Positions 1 through 8,517 are shown, counted from the first letter of the stretch. The stretch: DNA of 50,519 nucleotides from an uncultured Anaeromusa sp. (GCF_963676855.1 NZ_OY781460.1:1445001-1495519); one strand, 5' to 3'. Translations and numbers: made by a program. Notes: generated from the sequence alone by a model not told the origin.

Positions 1-42
1 ATAAAATAAAAACAAAAATATCACACAAAAAGACATGGCGGT

Positions 43-71
43 TTGACAGCCAAAAAAAATCATGTTACAAT
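43..71 (+). promoter_or_regulatory. sigma-A promoter of the yabE-like gene
   Basis: A perfect -35 box TTGACA (43-48) and a -10 box TACAAT (66-71) are separated by 17 bp. The TTG of the -35 box could be misread as a start codon for an N-terminal extension of the gene behind it, but the ribosome binding site lies further downstream. Confidence 0.85.
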
Positions 72-99
72 GACTAAACCTTTAGAAAGGGGGAGTGGA

Positions 100-1089
100 A
101 TGAAGAACACTCTATCTCTAAAGGTGCTTTCTGAGCGGAAAGAGCTGGTGCTGATTTCAGCGCTGGCACTGTCGATTTTCTTTTTGACCGGCTTTGTATG
201 GGCATATAAAACGGTCGATGTGCAGGTCGATGGGCAAGCTGTTTCCATTCGCACGCTACACAGCAAGCCCACGGATATTTTGGCGGAAGCCGGAGTAGAA
301 ATGGGACCGCAAGACGAATATCGCTTGTCGACGCCTTCGGTGCAGAATGGTACGGTGGTGGAGGTGCTTCGTGCATTCCCTGTAACAGTTCAATTAAAAG
401 AAGGAACTAAAACCGTTTTGACAGCCAAGCAAACGGTTGGGGAATTGGCAGGAGCGCTGGGCTTTAAGCCTGAAACCGTGCGAACCGAACCGGGGGACGG
501 GGTACGCCTGTCTCCGAATATGACGGTACGCCTCGTAAAAATCGAAACAAGAATGGAAACAAGGGAGATTCCTGATCCCTTCTCCGTGATGCAACAGCCT
601 GATGCTACCCTTGAAAAAGGGGCAACAGAGGTGCTGGAATCAGGCACCGACGGAGTGAAAGAAGTGGCTGTCCGCGTTACCTTAGCGGATGGTGAGTCTA
701 TCGGGGAACAAGTGGTGTCAGAGAAAGTCAAGATAGCTTCCAAAGCGCAAACGGTTCGGATTGGCACGCGGGATGTAGTAAATACGTCTCGTGGTGATCA
801 ACGATTCAGCCAGACGCTGACAATGGAAGCTACGGCGTATCTGCCCACGGACGGAGGCGGTCATGGGATTACCGCCAGCGGCATTCCGGCTCGCTGGGGA
901 GTTGTGGCAGTAGATCCCAGAGTTATTCCGTTGGGAACTCGGTTATATATCCCTGGTTATGGCTATGCAGTGGCTGCAGATACCGGCGGCGCCATCAAAG
1001 GAATGAAAATTGACCTTTGTATGGAAGATTATGCGCAGGCATGGGGATTTGGCCGACGTTACGTCAAAGTATATGTGCTGGAAGAATAA
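100..1089 (+). CDS. yabE: YabE-like cell-wall protein (DUF348, G5 and 3D domains)
   Basis: This is a membrane-anchored, exported cell-wall protein of the YabE/resuscitation-factor-like group, probably acting on peptidoglycan. One hydrophobic segment near residues 17-36 is followed by two DUF348 repeats, a G5-type domain (about residues 150-240) and a C-terminal 3D domain holding the aspartates of the VDP, ADTGG and KIDL motifs, related to the lytic transglycosylase MltA barrel. The ATG at 100 is chosen because a strong AGAAAGGGGGAG lies just upstream, and the more distal TTG is part of the promoter. The length (329 aa) is somewhat short for the family. The order yabE-rnmV-rsmA is the classical Firmicute order. 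Enzymatic activity is inferred from the family. Confidence 0.88.
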   Translation: MKNTLSLKVLSERKELVLISALALSIFFLTGFVWAYKTVDVQVDGQAVSIRTLHSKPTDILAEAGVEMGPQDEYRLSTPSVQNGTVVEVLRAFPVTVQLKEGTKTVLTAKQTVGELAGALGFKPETVRTEPGDGVRLSPNMTVRLVKIETRMETREIPDPFSVMQQPDATLEKGATEVLESGTDGVKEVAVRVTLADGESIGEQVVSEKVKIASKAQTVRIGTRDVVNTSRGDQRFSQTLTMEATAYLPTDGGGHGITASGIPARWGVVAVDPRVIPLGTRLYIPGYGYAVAADTGGAIKGMKIDLCMEDYAQAWGFGRRYVKVYVLEE

Positions 1090-1116
1090 CAGTACAACAG
1101 GCAGGTAATGTATTGG

Positions 1117-1665
1117 ATGCTAAAAGATGTCATTGTGGTAGAAGGAAAACAAGATATTCAGGCAGTGAAACGCGCTGTTGATGCCGAATGTATTGCTACC
1201 GGAGGATTTGGATTGGGTCCGCGTGTGTTGGAGCGAGTAGCTCAGGCTATGCGGTACAGGGGCGTCATTATTTTGACAGACCCGGACAGTGCTGGAGAAC
1301 GAATTCGTCGTTATCTTAGCAACTATTTCCCGGAAGCACGCCATGCCTTCATTCCGAAGGAAGAGGCACAGGCAGCAGGCGATATCGGAGTGGAAAACGC
1401 ATCGCCAGAATCCATTCGCACGGCCTTGGAAAAAGTTCGTGTGGAACAGTGGCAGCCGGAAGAACCCTTTGTTTGGAGCGATATGCTGCAAGCAGGACTG
1501 ACGGCTCATCCGGAGGCGGCGAAGCGGCGCGCCTTATTGGGGGCAGCTTTGGGCATTGGTTATGCTAATGCAAAAACTTTTTTTTATCGCTTGAATCATT
1601 ATGGCATTACGGTGGAAGAGTTCTGGGCTGCGGTAGCAGCCGGGGAGGAGCCTAAATCTTGTTGA
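1117..1665 (+). CDS. rnmV: Ribonuclease M5
   Basis: RNase M5 is a TOPRIM nuclease that completes 5S rRNA maturation in Firmicutes. The TOPRIM signature is visible: the VVEGKQD strand with its catalytic Glu near the N-terminus and the TDPDSAGE motif about 50 residues later. The length of about 182 aa is normal. The ATG at 1117 gives the family-typical N-terminus (MLKDVIVVEG) with GGCAGG upstream; an in-frame ATG at 1108 sits almost on that site and is less likely. The end overlaps the start of rsmA by 7 bp, so the two are translationally coupled and share the yabE promoter. Confidence 0.93.
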   Translation: MLKDVIVVEGKQDIQAVKRAVDAECIATGGFGLGPRVLERVAQAMRYRGVIILTDPDSAGERIRRYLSNYFPEARHAFIPKEEAQAAGDIGVENASPESIRTALEKVRVEQWQPEEPFVWSDMLQAGLTAHPEAAKRRALLGAALGIGYANAKTFFYRLNHYGITVEEFWAAVAAGEEPKSC

Positions 1666-2534
1666 GTCTGAAGCCTGTCATTGCGAATAAGGATGTGACT
1701 TTGCATATTCTGAGACGCTTTGGCCTCCGTATGAGTAAGAAACTTGGACAGAATTTTCTGGTGGATCCCGCAGTGGTGGCTGGTATCGTCAAAGCTGCAG
1801 GTATTCAAGAAGAAGATGTAGTACTAGAAATTGGCCCTGGAATCGGCACCTTGACGCAAGGATTAGCCGAGACAGGCGCTAAGGTAGTTGCCGTAGAATT
1901 GGACCGGCATTTGTTGGACGTCTTGGCTCATACTCTGGAAGGGTATGAAAACGTCCGGATTGTGCATGGAGACATTCTTAAAATCGATATTCTACAAGAA
2001 GTAGGCTGCGACCAGTTTAAAGTGGTAGCCAATCTTCCCTACTACATCACAACGCCCATTATCATGGAATTGTTGGAAGCGCGTCTTCCCATCGACTGCA
2101 TGGTGACAATGGTGCAAAAAGAGGTGGCCGAACGCATGGCGGCCGAACCGGGGAGCAAAGCCTATGGCGCGTTGTCGGTAGCGGTGCAGTATTATACCAA
2201 ACCGCAGGTACTGATGACGGTTCCGCCGCGATCTTTTATTCCCGCACCGGCTGTAGAGTCGGCAGTCATCTGTTGCGAACGCCGGAAAAAACCGGCTGTC
2301 GAAGTAGAGGATGAAGCCTTATTTTTCCGCGTAGTAAAAGCGGCCTTTGGTCAAAGGAGAAAAACCTTGGCCAATGCCCTAAAGGCCGGAGGATTTCCTC
2401 AAGAACAGCTTCAATTGGTATTGGCAAAAGCCGGTATCGATGCTATGCGGCGAGGCGAGACTCTTTCATTAGATGAATTTGCTGCTATTGCTAATGGTTT
2501 ATTCGCTCAGAAACGTACCGAAGAGAAATTATGA
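1659..2534 (+). CDS. rsmA: 16S rRNA (A1518/A1519) dimethyltransferase RsmA/KsgA
   Basis: RsmA methylates two adjacent adenosines of the 3' hairpin of 16S rRNA using S-adenosylmethionine, late in 30S assembly. The sequence shows KLGQNFLVD, the SAM-binding glycine motif GPGIGTLTQ and the catalytic NLPYY motif, in the usual order, with a C-terminal helical domain. At 291 aa it has normal length. Translation starts at a TTG (1659) behind GGGGAGGAG, inside the end of rnmV. A strong intrinsic terminator follows directly, closing the yabE-rnmV-rsmA operon. Confidence 0.96.
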   Translation: MLSLKPVIANKDVTLHILRRFGLRMSKKLGQNFLVDPAVVAGIVKAAGIQEEDVVLEIGPGIGTLTQGLAETGAKVVAVELDRHLLDVLAHTLEGYENVRIVHGDILKIDILQEVGCDQFKVVANLPYYITTPIIMELLEARLPIDCMVTMVQKEVAERMAAEPGSKAYGALSVAVQYYTKPQVLMTVPPRSFIPAPAVESAVICCERRKKPAVEVEDEALFFRVVKAAFGQRRKTLANALKAGGFPQEQLQLVLAKAGIDAMRRGETLSLDEFAAIANGLFAQKRTEEKL

Positions 2535-2543
2535 AAACAAAAA

Positions 2544-2576
2544 AGCACGCTGCATTTCTATGCAGCGTGCTTTTTT
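2544..2576 (+). terminator. Rho-independent terminator after rsmA
   Basis: A perfect 12-bp stem (AGCACGCTGCAT with its complement) closes a TTCT tetraloop and runs into six T residues. Confidence 0.95.
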
Positions 2577-2633
2577 ATTGGCAGGAAAAACGAAGAAAAT
2601 GGCGAATTTCCATGATGTAGTATATAGATTGCT

Positions 2634-2662
2634 TTGAATTCAGCTGCAAAATCACCTATAAT
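2634..2662 (+). promoter_or_regulatory. sigma-A promoter of cheW-ispE
   Basis: TTGAAT (2634-2639) and TATAAT (2657-2662) with a 17-bp spacer lie about 50 bp upstream of the cheW start. The consensus -10 box and ideal spacing make this a strong candidate. Confidence 0.82.
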
Positions 2663-2714
2663 AAAGCGTATAGTGGATGTTTCTGTAAAGAACAAAAGAC
2701 AGGAGGGCTGTGAA

Positions 2715-3200
2715 ATGGAAGAAGTGCAAACTAATCAAGACGTGAAACTCGATGAATTGCAGATGGTAATCTTCCGTTTGGCCAATGAGGAATATGCTTT
2801 GCCCATTACTAAAGTGCAAGAGATCAATCGTTTAGTGCCGATTACCAGAATGCCCCAGACTCCTTCCTTTGTGGAAGGAATCATTAATTTACGAGGACGC
2901 ATTATTCCTGTTTTGGATATGCGCAAACGGTTCCAACTGGAAGCCGGATCCTATAACGACGATACTCGCATTATTATCGTGGAAATAGCTGGACAGACAA
3001 TTGGCGTGATCGTCGACGCGGTAGCAGAGGTCATTCGCCTGTCGCGGTCAGACATTGAACCGCCGCCGCCATCCTTTGTGTTGGATGCGAAATATATACA
3101 AGGCGTTGGCAAGGTGGAGGGGCGGTTGCTCATTTTATTGGAGATTGACAGCATCATTACCTCTGACGAAGAAATTATGCTGAAGCAGATCAACGCATGA
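2715..3200 (+). CDS. cheW: CheW-type chemotaxis coupling protein
   Basis: CheW scaffolds couple chemoreceptors to the CheA kinase at the inner membrane. The 161-residue protein is a single CheW domain: it has the EYALPITKVQEI strand, the INLRGRIIPVLD motif typical of the family, and the VGKVEGRLLILLEID strand near the C-terminus. The ATG at 2715 is preceded by AGGAGG at 2701-2706. It overlaps ispE by 4 bp (ATGA). No receptor, CheA or other chemotaxis gene is in the window, so this copy is isolated from its partners and is placed in a housekeeping operon, where B. subtilis carries yabG, veg and sspF. Confidence 0.93.
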   Translation: MEEVQTNQDVKLDELQMVIFRLANEEYALPITKVQEINRLVPITRMPQTPSFVEGIINLRGRIIPVLDMRKRFQLEAGSYNDDTRIIIVEIAGQTIGVIVDAVAEVIRLSRSDIEPPPPSFVLDAKYIQGVGKVEGRLLILLEIDSIITSDEEIMLKQINA

Positions 3201-4075
3201 GCGAAACGGTGGTGCTTCAAGGAAACGCCAAGATCAATCTTTCTCTTGATGTGCTGGGCAAGCGCCAGGACGGGTATCATGAAGTATCTATGGTTATGCA
3301 GAGTGTTAGTTTGGCGGATGAAATCATTTTGCAAGAAGCAAAAGATATTTCACTGACAGTAGATGTCTCTGGATTGGAAGCGGATTCAAGAAATTTGGCT
3401 TGGCGTGCGGCGGAGCTTGTGCGGCAAAAATGCGCTATTTCTAAAGGCGTTTCTATTACGTTAAGAAAGAAAATTCCCTTGGCGGCCGGTTTAGCTGGAG
3501 GCAGCGCCGATGCAGCAGCTGTCCTACGCGGTGTGAATAAGTTGTGGGCGGCGGGGTTGACGCAGCAGGAGCTTTTGGAATTAGGAGCGCAGTTGGGCTC
3601 GGATGTACCCTTTTGTCTTTTAGGTGGCACACGTCTTGCAACTGGCAGAGGGACGAAACTGGAAGAATTGTCGGCGATGCCTGTTTGTGGTGTTATTTTG
3701 GCAAAGCTGCCTGTGGCAGTTTCAACAGCATGGGTTTACGGTCAATTTGCGGCGGACAGGGTGAAGAGGAGACCGGATTTGCCAGGAATGAGAATTGCGT
3801 TGCAAAAGGGGAGTTTAGAGGGTATAGCCTCGCGGTTGTGCAATGTTTTAGAATCGGTTACGATTACTGAACATCCGGTGATTCAGAAATTAAAAGAAGA
3901 TATGCTGCGTCAGGGGGCGATGGCTTCCTTGATGTCTGGCAGCGGCCCTACAGTGTTTGCTCTGACGAAAAATGAAGAAGCGGCTAGTGACGTAGCAGAG
4001 CGGCTCCGTTGTAGCTGGGGCGATAGAGTCTCTATTTTTACAGCAAAGACAGTGATGAAAGTGGATGGTGAGTGA
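3197..4075 (+). CDS. ispE: 4-diphosphocytidyl-2-C-methyl-D-erythritol kinase
   Basis: IspE phosphorylates 4-diphosphocytidyl-2-C-methyl-D-erythritol in the MEP isoprenoid pathway, which feeds undecaprenyl phosphate and quinone synthesis. It is a GHMP-family kinase: the N-terminus has AKINLSLDV and the RQDGYHEV motif, the ATP-binding loop is PLAAGLAGGSADAAA (near residues 94-108), and the C-terminal SGSGPTVFA motif is present. The length of 292 aa is normal. The ATG overlaps the cheW stop codon, so the gene is translationally coupled to cheW. Confidence 0.96.
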   Translation: MSETVVLQGNAKINLSLDVLGKRQDGYHEVSMVMQSVSLADEIILQEAKDISLTVDVSGLEADSRNLAWRAAELVRQKCAISKGVSITLRKKIPLAAGLAGGSADAAAVLRGVNKLWAAGLTQQELLELGAQLGSDVPFCLLGGTRLATGRGTKLEELSAMPVCGVILAKLPVAVSTAWVYGQFAADRVKRRPDLPGMRIALQKGSLEGIASRLCNVLESVTITEHPVIQKLKEDMLRQGAMASLMSGSGPTVFALTKNEEAASDVAERLRCSWGDRVSIFTAKTVMKVDGE

Positions 4076-4076
4076 T

Positions 4077-4775
4077 ATGGAACGGAGATTGTTGCCGGTA
4101 AAATTAGATAGCTACCAGCCCTTGCGGGAAGTGGTGTGCGAAACCTTACGGGAAGCGATTATTAGCGGTGTGCTGCGTCCTGGAGAACGTTTGATGGAAA
4201 TTCAACTGGCGGAGGAGCTTGGCGTTAGCCGGACTCCTGTGCGCGAAGCGATTCGTAAGTTGGAATTGGAAGGCTTTGTGATTATGATCCCGCGCCGGGG
4301 TACCTATGTAGCAGATTTGTCTATCAAAGACATCAATGAGGTATTTGAAGTGCGTTCAGCACTGGATTCGTTGGCCAATGGACTAGCGGCGGAACGCATT
4401 ACTGAGGAAGAGTTGGAGCAGATGGAGCGCTTGTTGGTGCAGATCGGTGCATGCGTAGATAATGGAAATATGGAAAAAATTGTGGAATTGGACGGTCAGT
4501 TTCATGATATTTTATACCGCGCCAGCCGCAATGATCGGCTAGTTGGCATTATCAACAACTTGCGGGAACAGCTGACACGTTTTCGGACTATCTCCATGGC
4601 CTATCCGGGGCGTTTGAAAAAGACGATCGAAGAGCATACGCAGTTGGTGGAAGCTATTGCAGCGCGCGACGTGGATTTGGCGCAGCAATTGGCAGTAGAG
4701 CATATGGCTAACTCGGAGCAGACTCTGTTGCAGGATATCAACGAGCGTAGGCAGCAGCAAAATAAAGAACGGTAA
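4077..4775 (+). CDS. GntR/FadR-family transcriptional regulator
   Basis: This 232-aa protein has an N-terminal winged helix (about residues 15-75) with the GntR signature LAEELGVSRTPVREAIRKLE and wing RRGTYVADL, followed by an all-helical FCD effector domain. Likely metal-binding residues of the FCD family are visible: Asp and His in ELDGQFHD, His in EEHTQL and His in AVEHM. The start at ATG 4077 gives the compact N-terminus, with GGTGAG just upstream; ATG 4065, overlapping ispE, is the alternative. It is probably co-transcribed with ispE. The effector and targets cannot be read from the sequence; FCD regulators usually sense small organic acids. Confidence 0.9.
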   Translation: MERRLLPVKLDSYQPLREVVCETLREAIISGVLRPGERLMEIQLAEELGVSRTPVREAIRKLELEGFVIMIPRRGTYVADLSIKDINEVFEVRSALDSLANGLAAERITEEELEQMERLLVQIGACVDNGNMEKIVELDGQFHDILYRASRNDRLVGIINNLREQLTRFRTISMAYPGRLKKTIEEHTQLVEAIAARDVDLAQQLAVEHMANSEQTLLQDINERRQQQNKER

Positions 4776-4787
4776 CTATATATAGTG

Positions 4788-4822
4788 AAAAAGCATGGCA
4801 TTTTAAAATGTCATGCTTTTTT
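4788..4822 (+). terminator. Rho-independent terminator after the GntR regulator
   Basis: AAAAAGCATGGCATTT pairs with the following AAATGTCATGCTTTTT across one G-T wobble and a minimal loop, ending in a T-tract. Confidence 0.9.
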
Positions 4823-5044
4823 GCTTAAATGGCTTTGAACAAAATTGGCGGTGCTAGTGTATTTGAGACAAGATTTGCGTTCGCTTCGAAAAAGCAGGCT
4901 AAGTCGGCAGTTCCTTAACTCGTTGTGCTCAAACAGGCGGAACGGTTTTCTTCCTTAACCTGTTTTCTCTCATTCGTACCCTCCATTTACTCACTCTACT
5001 CCTGTTCATAATCCGTCACCCAAAAGAAAAATTTTCCTAAAACC
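4823..5044. other. Non-coding stretch with remnants of a dispersed repeat
   Basis: No reading frame here has a ribosome binding site or a recognisable product. The part at 4975-5020 (CCCTCC...TACTCACTCTACTC.TGTT) reappears almost unchanged at 32904-32948 after the atp operon, and CTGTTTTCTCT at 4961-4971 matches an arm of the hairpin at 8518-8573. It seems to be a decayed copy of the repeat family described in the findings. Confidence 0.55.
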
Positions 5045-5073
5045 ATGAAAAAGCGTAAGATGGATGGTATAAT
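5045..5073 (+). promoter_or_regulatory. Probable purR promoter
   Basis: A consensus TATAAT (5068-5073) lies 17 bp downstream of a weak ATGAAA -35 element (5045-5050), about 45 bp before the purR start. Confidence 0.5.
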
Positions 5074-5116
5074 TGAACTTAATATTCGGGAATAAATGCG
5101 AATGGGAGGAACCGTG

Positions 5117-5926
5117 GTGGAAAAAGTACGGAGGATTGAGAGGGTGGTGGCATTAACCAAGCTTCTCGTGGATATGCCAAGCCGTCTTTTCCCGTTGAGC
5201 TATTTTAGTGAGCGCTTTGGCACTGCCAAATCAACGCTGAGCGAGGATATGGTGACCATCAAGCAGGCCTTGCAGCAGTTTGGGTTGGGCACGTTGGAAA
5301 CCGTTGCTGGCGCAGCCGGAGGCGTGCGATTTTTACCTCGTCGCGAAGGAGAGCGAGAACAGGCTGTTTTGCAGGAACTGGCGTTCCGGTTAAAAGAACC
5401 GGAACGCATCATTGCAGGCGGCTTTTTGTATATGACTGATTTGTTGTTTCAACCGGCGCTGATGGCACAGATCGGGGAAGTGTTCATGACTAGACTGGCT
5501 CATTTGCGGCCGGATTATATTATGACGGTAGAGACAAAGGGCATTCCACTGGCCTTTATGACTGCCAGGGCGTTTGATCTGCCGTTGGTCATTGTGCGTC
5601 AAGGCAGCAAAGTGACCGAAGGACCTTCGGTGAGTATCAACTATGTCAGTGGCTCGACACGGCGCATTCAGACCATGTCGCTGCCTAAGCGCGCCTTGCC
5701 TGTAGGGGCGCGCGTGCTTCTGATCGACGATTTTATGAAAGCTGGCGGTACGGCCAAAGGCATGGCTGATTTGGCGATGGAAGTAGGGGCTGAGGTGGTT
5801 GGTACGGGCGTATTGATTGCCACTGCCGAGCCGCAGCGCAAGCTAGTGGAAGGATATACAAGTCTGCTAATGCTTCATGAAGTAGACGAGTGGAGTAAGA
5901 AAATTGATATTCGCCCAATTGAATGA
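5117..5926 (+). CDS. purR: Pur operon repressor PurR
   Basis: PurR of Gram-positive type represses purine genes and senses PRPP. An N-terminal winged helix (LTKLLVD...FSERFGTAKSTLSEDM) precedes a phosphoribosyltransferase-like domain that contains the PRPP loop LLIDDFMKAGGT (near residue 200) and the conserved TKGIPLA, KVTEGPSVSINYVSGS and RIQTMSL segments shared with B. subtilis PurR. The start is GTG 5117, seven bases after GGGAGG; the upstream ATGs at 5096 and 5102 lie before or within that site. It stands alone with its own promoter, and glmU-prs follow. In B. subtilis ridA (yabJ) and spoVG sit between purR and glmU; here neither is present. Confidence 0.94.
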   Translation: MEKVRRIERVVALTKLLVDMPSRLFPLSYFSERFGTAKSTLSEDMVTIKQALQQFGLGTLETVAGAAGGVRFLPRREGEREQAVLQELAFRLKEPERIIAGGFLYMTDLLFQPALMAQIGEVFMTRLAHLRPDYIMTVETKGIPLAFMTARAFDLPLVIVRQGSKVTEGPSVSINYVSGSTRRIQTMSLPKRALPVGARVLLIDDFMKAGGTAKGMADLAMEVGAEVVGTGVLIATAEPQRKLVEGYTSLLMLHEVDEWSKKIDIRPIE

Positions 5927-6147
5927 AAAATGTAAATCGAAGCATCTTTGCCGAAAAGAAGAGATATTGTCATTAAAGGGCGAAGAATGCTTGTTTTTAT
6001 TATAATATACGGGTGGCATTGACTTGCTTTTTTTGCGAAATTCGTGTAGCTTTTTTAGCATGGGCTTTTTTGCGCTGGAATTGGCGATAGATAGAGCGGC
6101 TGGCCTGTTTATAAAAGTGTCGGCCGATGAGAAATGGGGGTAAGACA

Positions 6148-7512
6148 ATGGGGGAATTGGTAGCTGTAATTTTGGCAGCTGGCAAGGGGACACGGATGAG
6201 ATCGGCTTTGCCAAAGGTTTTGCACAAAGTGGGCGGCAAACCTATGGTGCAGCATGTGCTGGATGCAGCTCGCAAGGCTGGTTGTTCGCGCAGCGTAGCT
6301 ATTATCGGGTTCGGTAGTGAAAAAGTGCAGACTTTGCTTGAAGGTCAGGCGGAAACGGTACTGCAAGAAGAACAATTGGGAACCGGTCATGCAGTATTAC
6401 AGGCGCAGGAGCTGTTGGAAGGGCACCGCGGTTCGGTGATTGTCCTGTGCGGTGATACACCATTGGTTACAGAAAAGATGTTGCAGCAGCTTTGTGAAGC
6501 ACATGCATCTGCTGGAGCGGCAGCAACAGTTTTAACGGCCATTATGCCAGACCCAACCGGCTATGGACGAGTGATTCGCAATGCAGCTGGCGATGTGGTA
6601 AAAATTGTCGAACAAAAAGATGCGAATGCGGACGAATTGGCAGTGAATGAAATCAATACAGGCATGTATTGCTTCGATAGCGCTTCTTTGTTTCAGGCGT
6701 TGCAGCAGGTGGATTGCCAGAATCAGCAAGGAGAATATTACCTGACTGATGTCATTGGCATCTTAGGCGGCCAAGGCAAACGCGTCTGGGCTTATAGCAC
6801 AGAGGATCATGAAGCGACGCTTGGTATTAATTCACGGCAGCAACTGGCGCAAGCGGAAAAAATTCTGCGCTGGCGCAAAGTGAATGAGCTGATGGTCGCC
6901 GGCGTGACTGTGATGGATCCGGACAGCACCTTTGTGGACGCCGATGTCAGTGTTGGCGCGGATACAGTATTGTACCCTTTTACCTGGCTGGAAGGGAAAA
7001 CGGTCATTGGCGGCAATTGTACCATTGGCCCTAATACGCGGTTGACGGATGTGCAAGTTGGCGATGGCAGTACGGTGCACTTCACCTATGCGCATGAATG
7101 CGCGTTGGCTGAAGGCGTGACAGTGGGGCCTTATGTGCATCTGCGTCCTCATACAGAGCTGCAAGCAGGCGTTAAAGTGGGGAACTTTGTGGAAGTGAAA
7201 AACTCGGTTGTTGGACCTGGCAGCAAGTTGCCGCATTTAAGTTATATTGGTGATACTGATATGGGAGGCGGCGTAAATATCGGCTGCGGGACGATTACCG
7301 TAAATTACGACGGTAAGAAGAAACATCGTACGACGATTGAAGACGAGGCCTTTGTCGGCTGCAACAGCAACCTGGTGGCGCCGGTGACGGTAGGTGCTGG
7401 TGCCTATGTGGCGGCAGGCTCTACGATTACAAAAGACATTCCTGCCAGTGCTCTGGGCGTGGCCCGAGCGCGACAGGCGAATATTGACGGTTGGGCGGCA
7501 AAACGTAAATAG
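6148..7512 (+). CDS. glmU: Bifunctional GlmU, UDP-GlcNAc synthesis
   Basis: GlmU acetylates glucosamine-1-phosphate and then uridylylates it to UDP-GlcNAc, the precursor of peptidoglycan and of the WecB/TagO substrates made by other genes in the window. The N-terminal pyrophosphorylase domain starts with VILAAGKGTRMRS and has the CGDTPL metal site; the C-terminal left-handed beta-helix (from about residue 250) carries hexapeptide repeats and the conserved NYDGKKKHRT segment. The length is 454 aa. The ATG at 6148 is preceded by GGGGG; the ATG at 6127 lies before that site. prs follows after 33 bp. Confidence 0.97.
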   Translation: MGELVAVILAAGKGTRMRSALPKVLHKVGGKPMVQHVLDAARKAGCSRSVAIIGFGSEKVQTLLEGQAETVLQEEQLGTGHAVLQAQELLEGHRGSVIVLCGDTPLVTEKMLQQLCEAHASAGAAATVLTAIMPDPTGYGRVIRNAAGDVVKIVEQKDANADELAVNEINTGMYCFDSASLFQALQQVDCQNQQGEYYLTDVIGILGGQGKRVWAYSTEDHEATLGINSRQQLAQAEKILRWRKVNELMVAGVTVMDPDSTFVDADVSVGADTVLYPFTWLEGKTVIGGNCTIGPNTRLTDVQVGDGSTVHFTYAHECALAEGVTVGPYVHLRPHTELQAGVKVGNFVEVKNSVVGPGSKLPHLSYIGDTDMGGGVNIGCGTITVNYDGKKKHRTTIEDEAFVGCNSNLVAPVTVGAGAYVAAGSTITKDIPASALGVARARQANIDGWAAKRK

Positions 7513-7545
7513 CGCAAAGACGCAGGAAAGGCAGGAAGAAAAAAC

Positions 7546-8499
7546 ATGGTATTGCAAGGCAGTGAGGACATTTGTTTGTTTGCGGGGAATTCCCATCCGG
7601 AGCTGGCCCATGAAATGGCTAGCTATATGGGGATTAAGGTAGGGGATGCCTTTGTAGGGCATTTTAACAATGGAGAAACGCAGGTCATGATTGACCAGAG
7701 CGTTCGCGGTAAATCGGTTTTTATTGTGCAGCCTACTTGTGGACCCAATATTAACGATCATGTCATGGAACTGCTCATTATGGTGGATGCGGTGAAACGC
7801 GCCTCGGCTCGCTCAGTAACGGCGGTTGTGCCGTACTATGCATATGCTAGACAGGATCGCAAAACCAGAGGTCGGGAACCAATTTCGGCTAAATTGATGG
7901 CCAATTTGCTTACGACAGCCGGAGTGGACCGGATCATTACCATGGATCTTCATGCTGGGCAAATCCAGGGATTTTTTGATATTCCCTTGGATCATTTACC
8001 AGGGGTGCCGATTTTGGCCGATTATTTGAAAACGAAAAATTTACAAGACTTGGTAGTTGTTTCACCAGACCTGGGCGGGGTAACGCGGGCGCGCCAGTTG
8101 GCAGACCGCTTGCATGCGCCGATTGCTATTATTGAAAAGCGTCGTCCGATGCCAGGCGTGGCGGAAGTGATGAATCTGATAGGCAATATTGATGGCAAAA
8201 ATGCAGTCATGGTTGACGATATTGTCGATACGGCCGGCTCGCTGACGGAAGGATCCAGAGCGCTGCAACGATTGGGAGCCAAGTCGGTTTTGGCTTGTTG
8301 CACTCATGCCGTGCTGAGCCCGCCGGCTGTACAGCGCATTAAGGACTCTAATATTGAGGAACTGATTATTACCAATACGATTCCTTTGCCGCCGGAAAAG
8401 AAATTGGATAAGATCAAAGTGCTGTCAGTGGCGCCTATGTTTGGGGAAGCCATGATTCGTATTTACAAGCAGCTTTCGGTCAGCTCCTTGTTTGACTGA
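7546..8499 (+). CDS. prs: Ribose-phosphate pyrophosphokinase
   Basis: Prs makes PRPP from ribose-5-phosphate and ATP, feeding purine, pyrimidine, histidine and tryptophan synthesis. The 317-aa protein shows the NGETQV region, the ATP-binding YYAYARQDRK, the metal-binding DLHAGQIQGFFD and the PRPP loop MVDDIVDTAGSL. AGGAAG lies seven bases before the ATG. The operon with glmU matches the Firmicute arrangement. PurR (PRPP-responsive), Upp and RpiB in the same window all work around this metabolite. Confidence 0.97.
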   Translation: MVLQGSEDICLFAGNSHPELAHEMASYMGIKVGDAFVGHFNNGETQVMIDQSVRGKSVFIVQPTCGPNINDHVMELLIMVDAVKRASARSVTAVVPYYAYARQDRKTRGREPISAKLMANLLTTAGVDRIITMDLHAGQIQGFFDIPLDHLPGVPILADYLKTKNLQDLVVVSPDLGGVTRARQLADRLHAPIAIIEKRRPMPGVAEVMNLIGNIDGKNAVMVDDIVDTAGSLTEGSRALQRLGAKSVLACCTHAVLSPPAVQRIKDSNIEELIITNTIPLPPEKKLDKIKVLSVAPMFGEAMIRIYKQLSVSSLFD

Positions 8500-8517
8500 G
8501 AAAAAACTCTTTAAATA

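Noticed and set aside
43..99. N-terminal extension of the yabE-like protein from TTG 43
   Set aside because: The TTG is the -35 box and the -10 box lies within the extension, so it cannot be part of the message.
2634..2714. N-terminal extension of CheW from TTG 2634
   Set aside because: It begins inside the -35 box and precedes the ribosome binding site; the CheW domain is complete without it.
5998..6006. TATTATAAT as a glmU promoter
   Set aside because: The -10-like sequence is good but no -35 element lies at a usable distance and there is no extended -10 TG.
6060..6143. 27-residue reading frame before glmU, in the place of spoVG
   Set aside because: It has no ribosome binding site, does not resemble SpoVG, and its stop codon overlaps the glmU ribosome binding site region; treated as chance.
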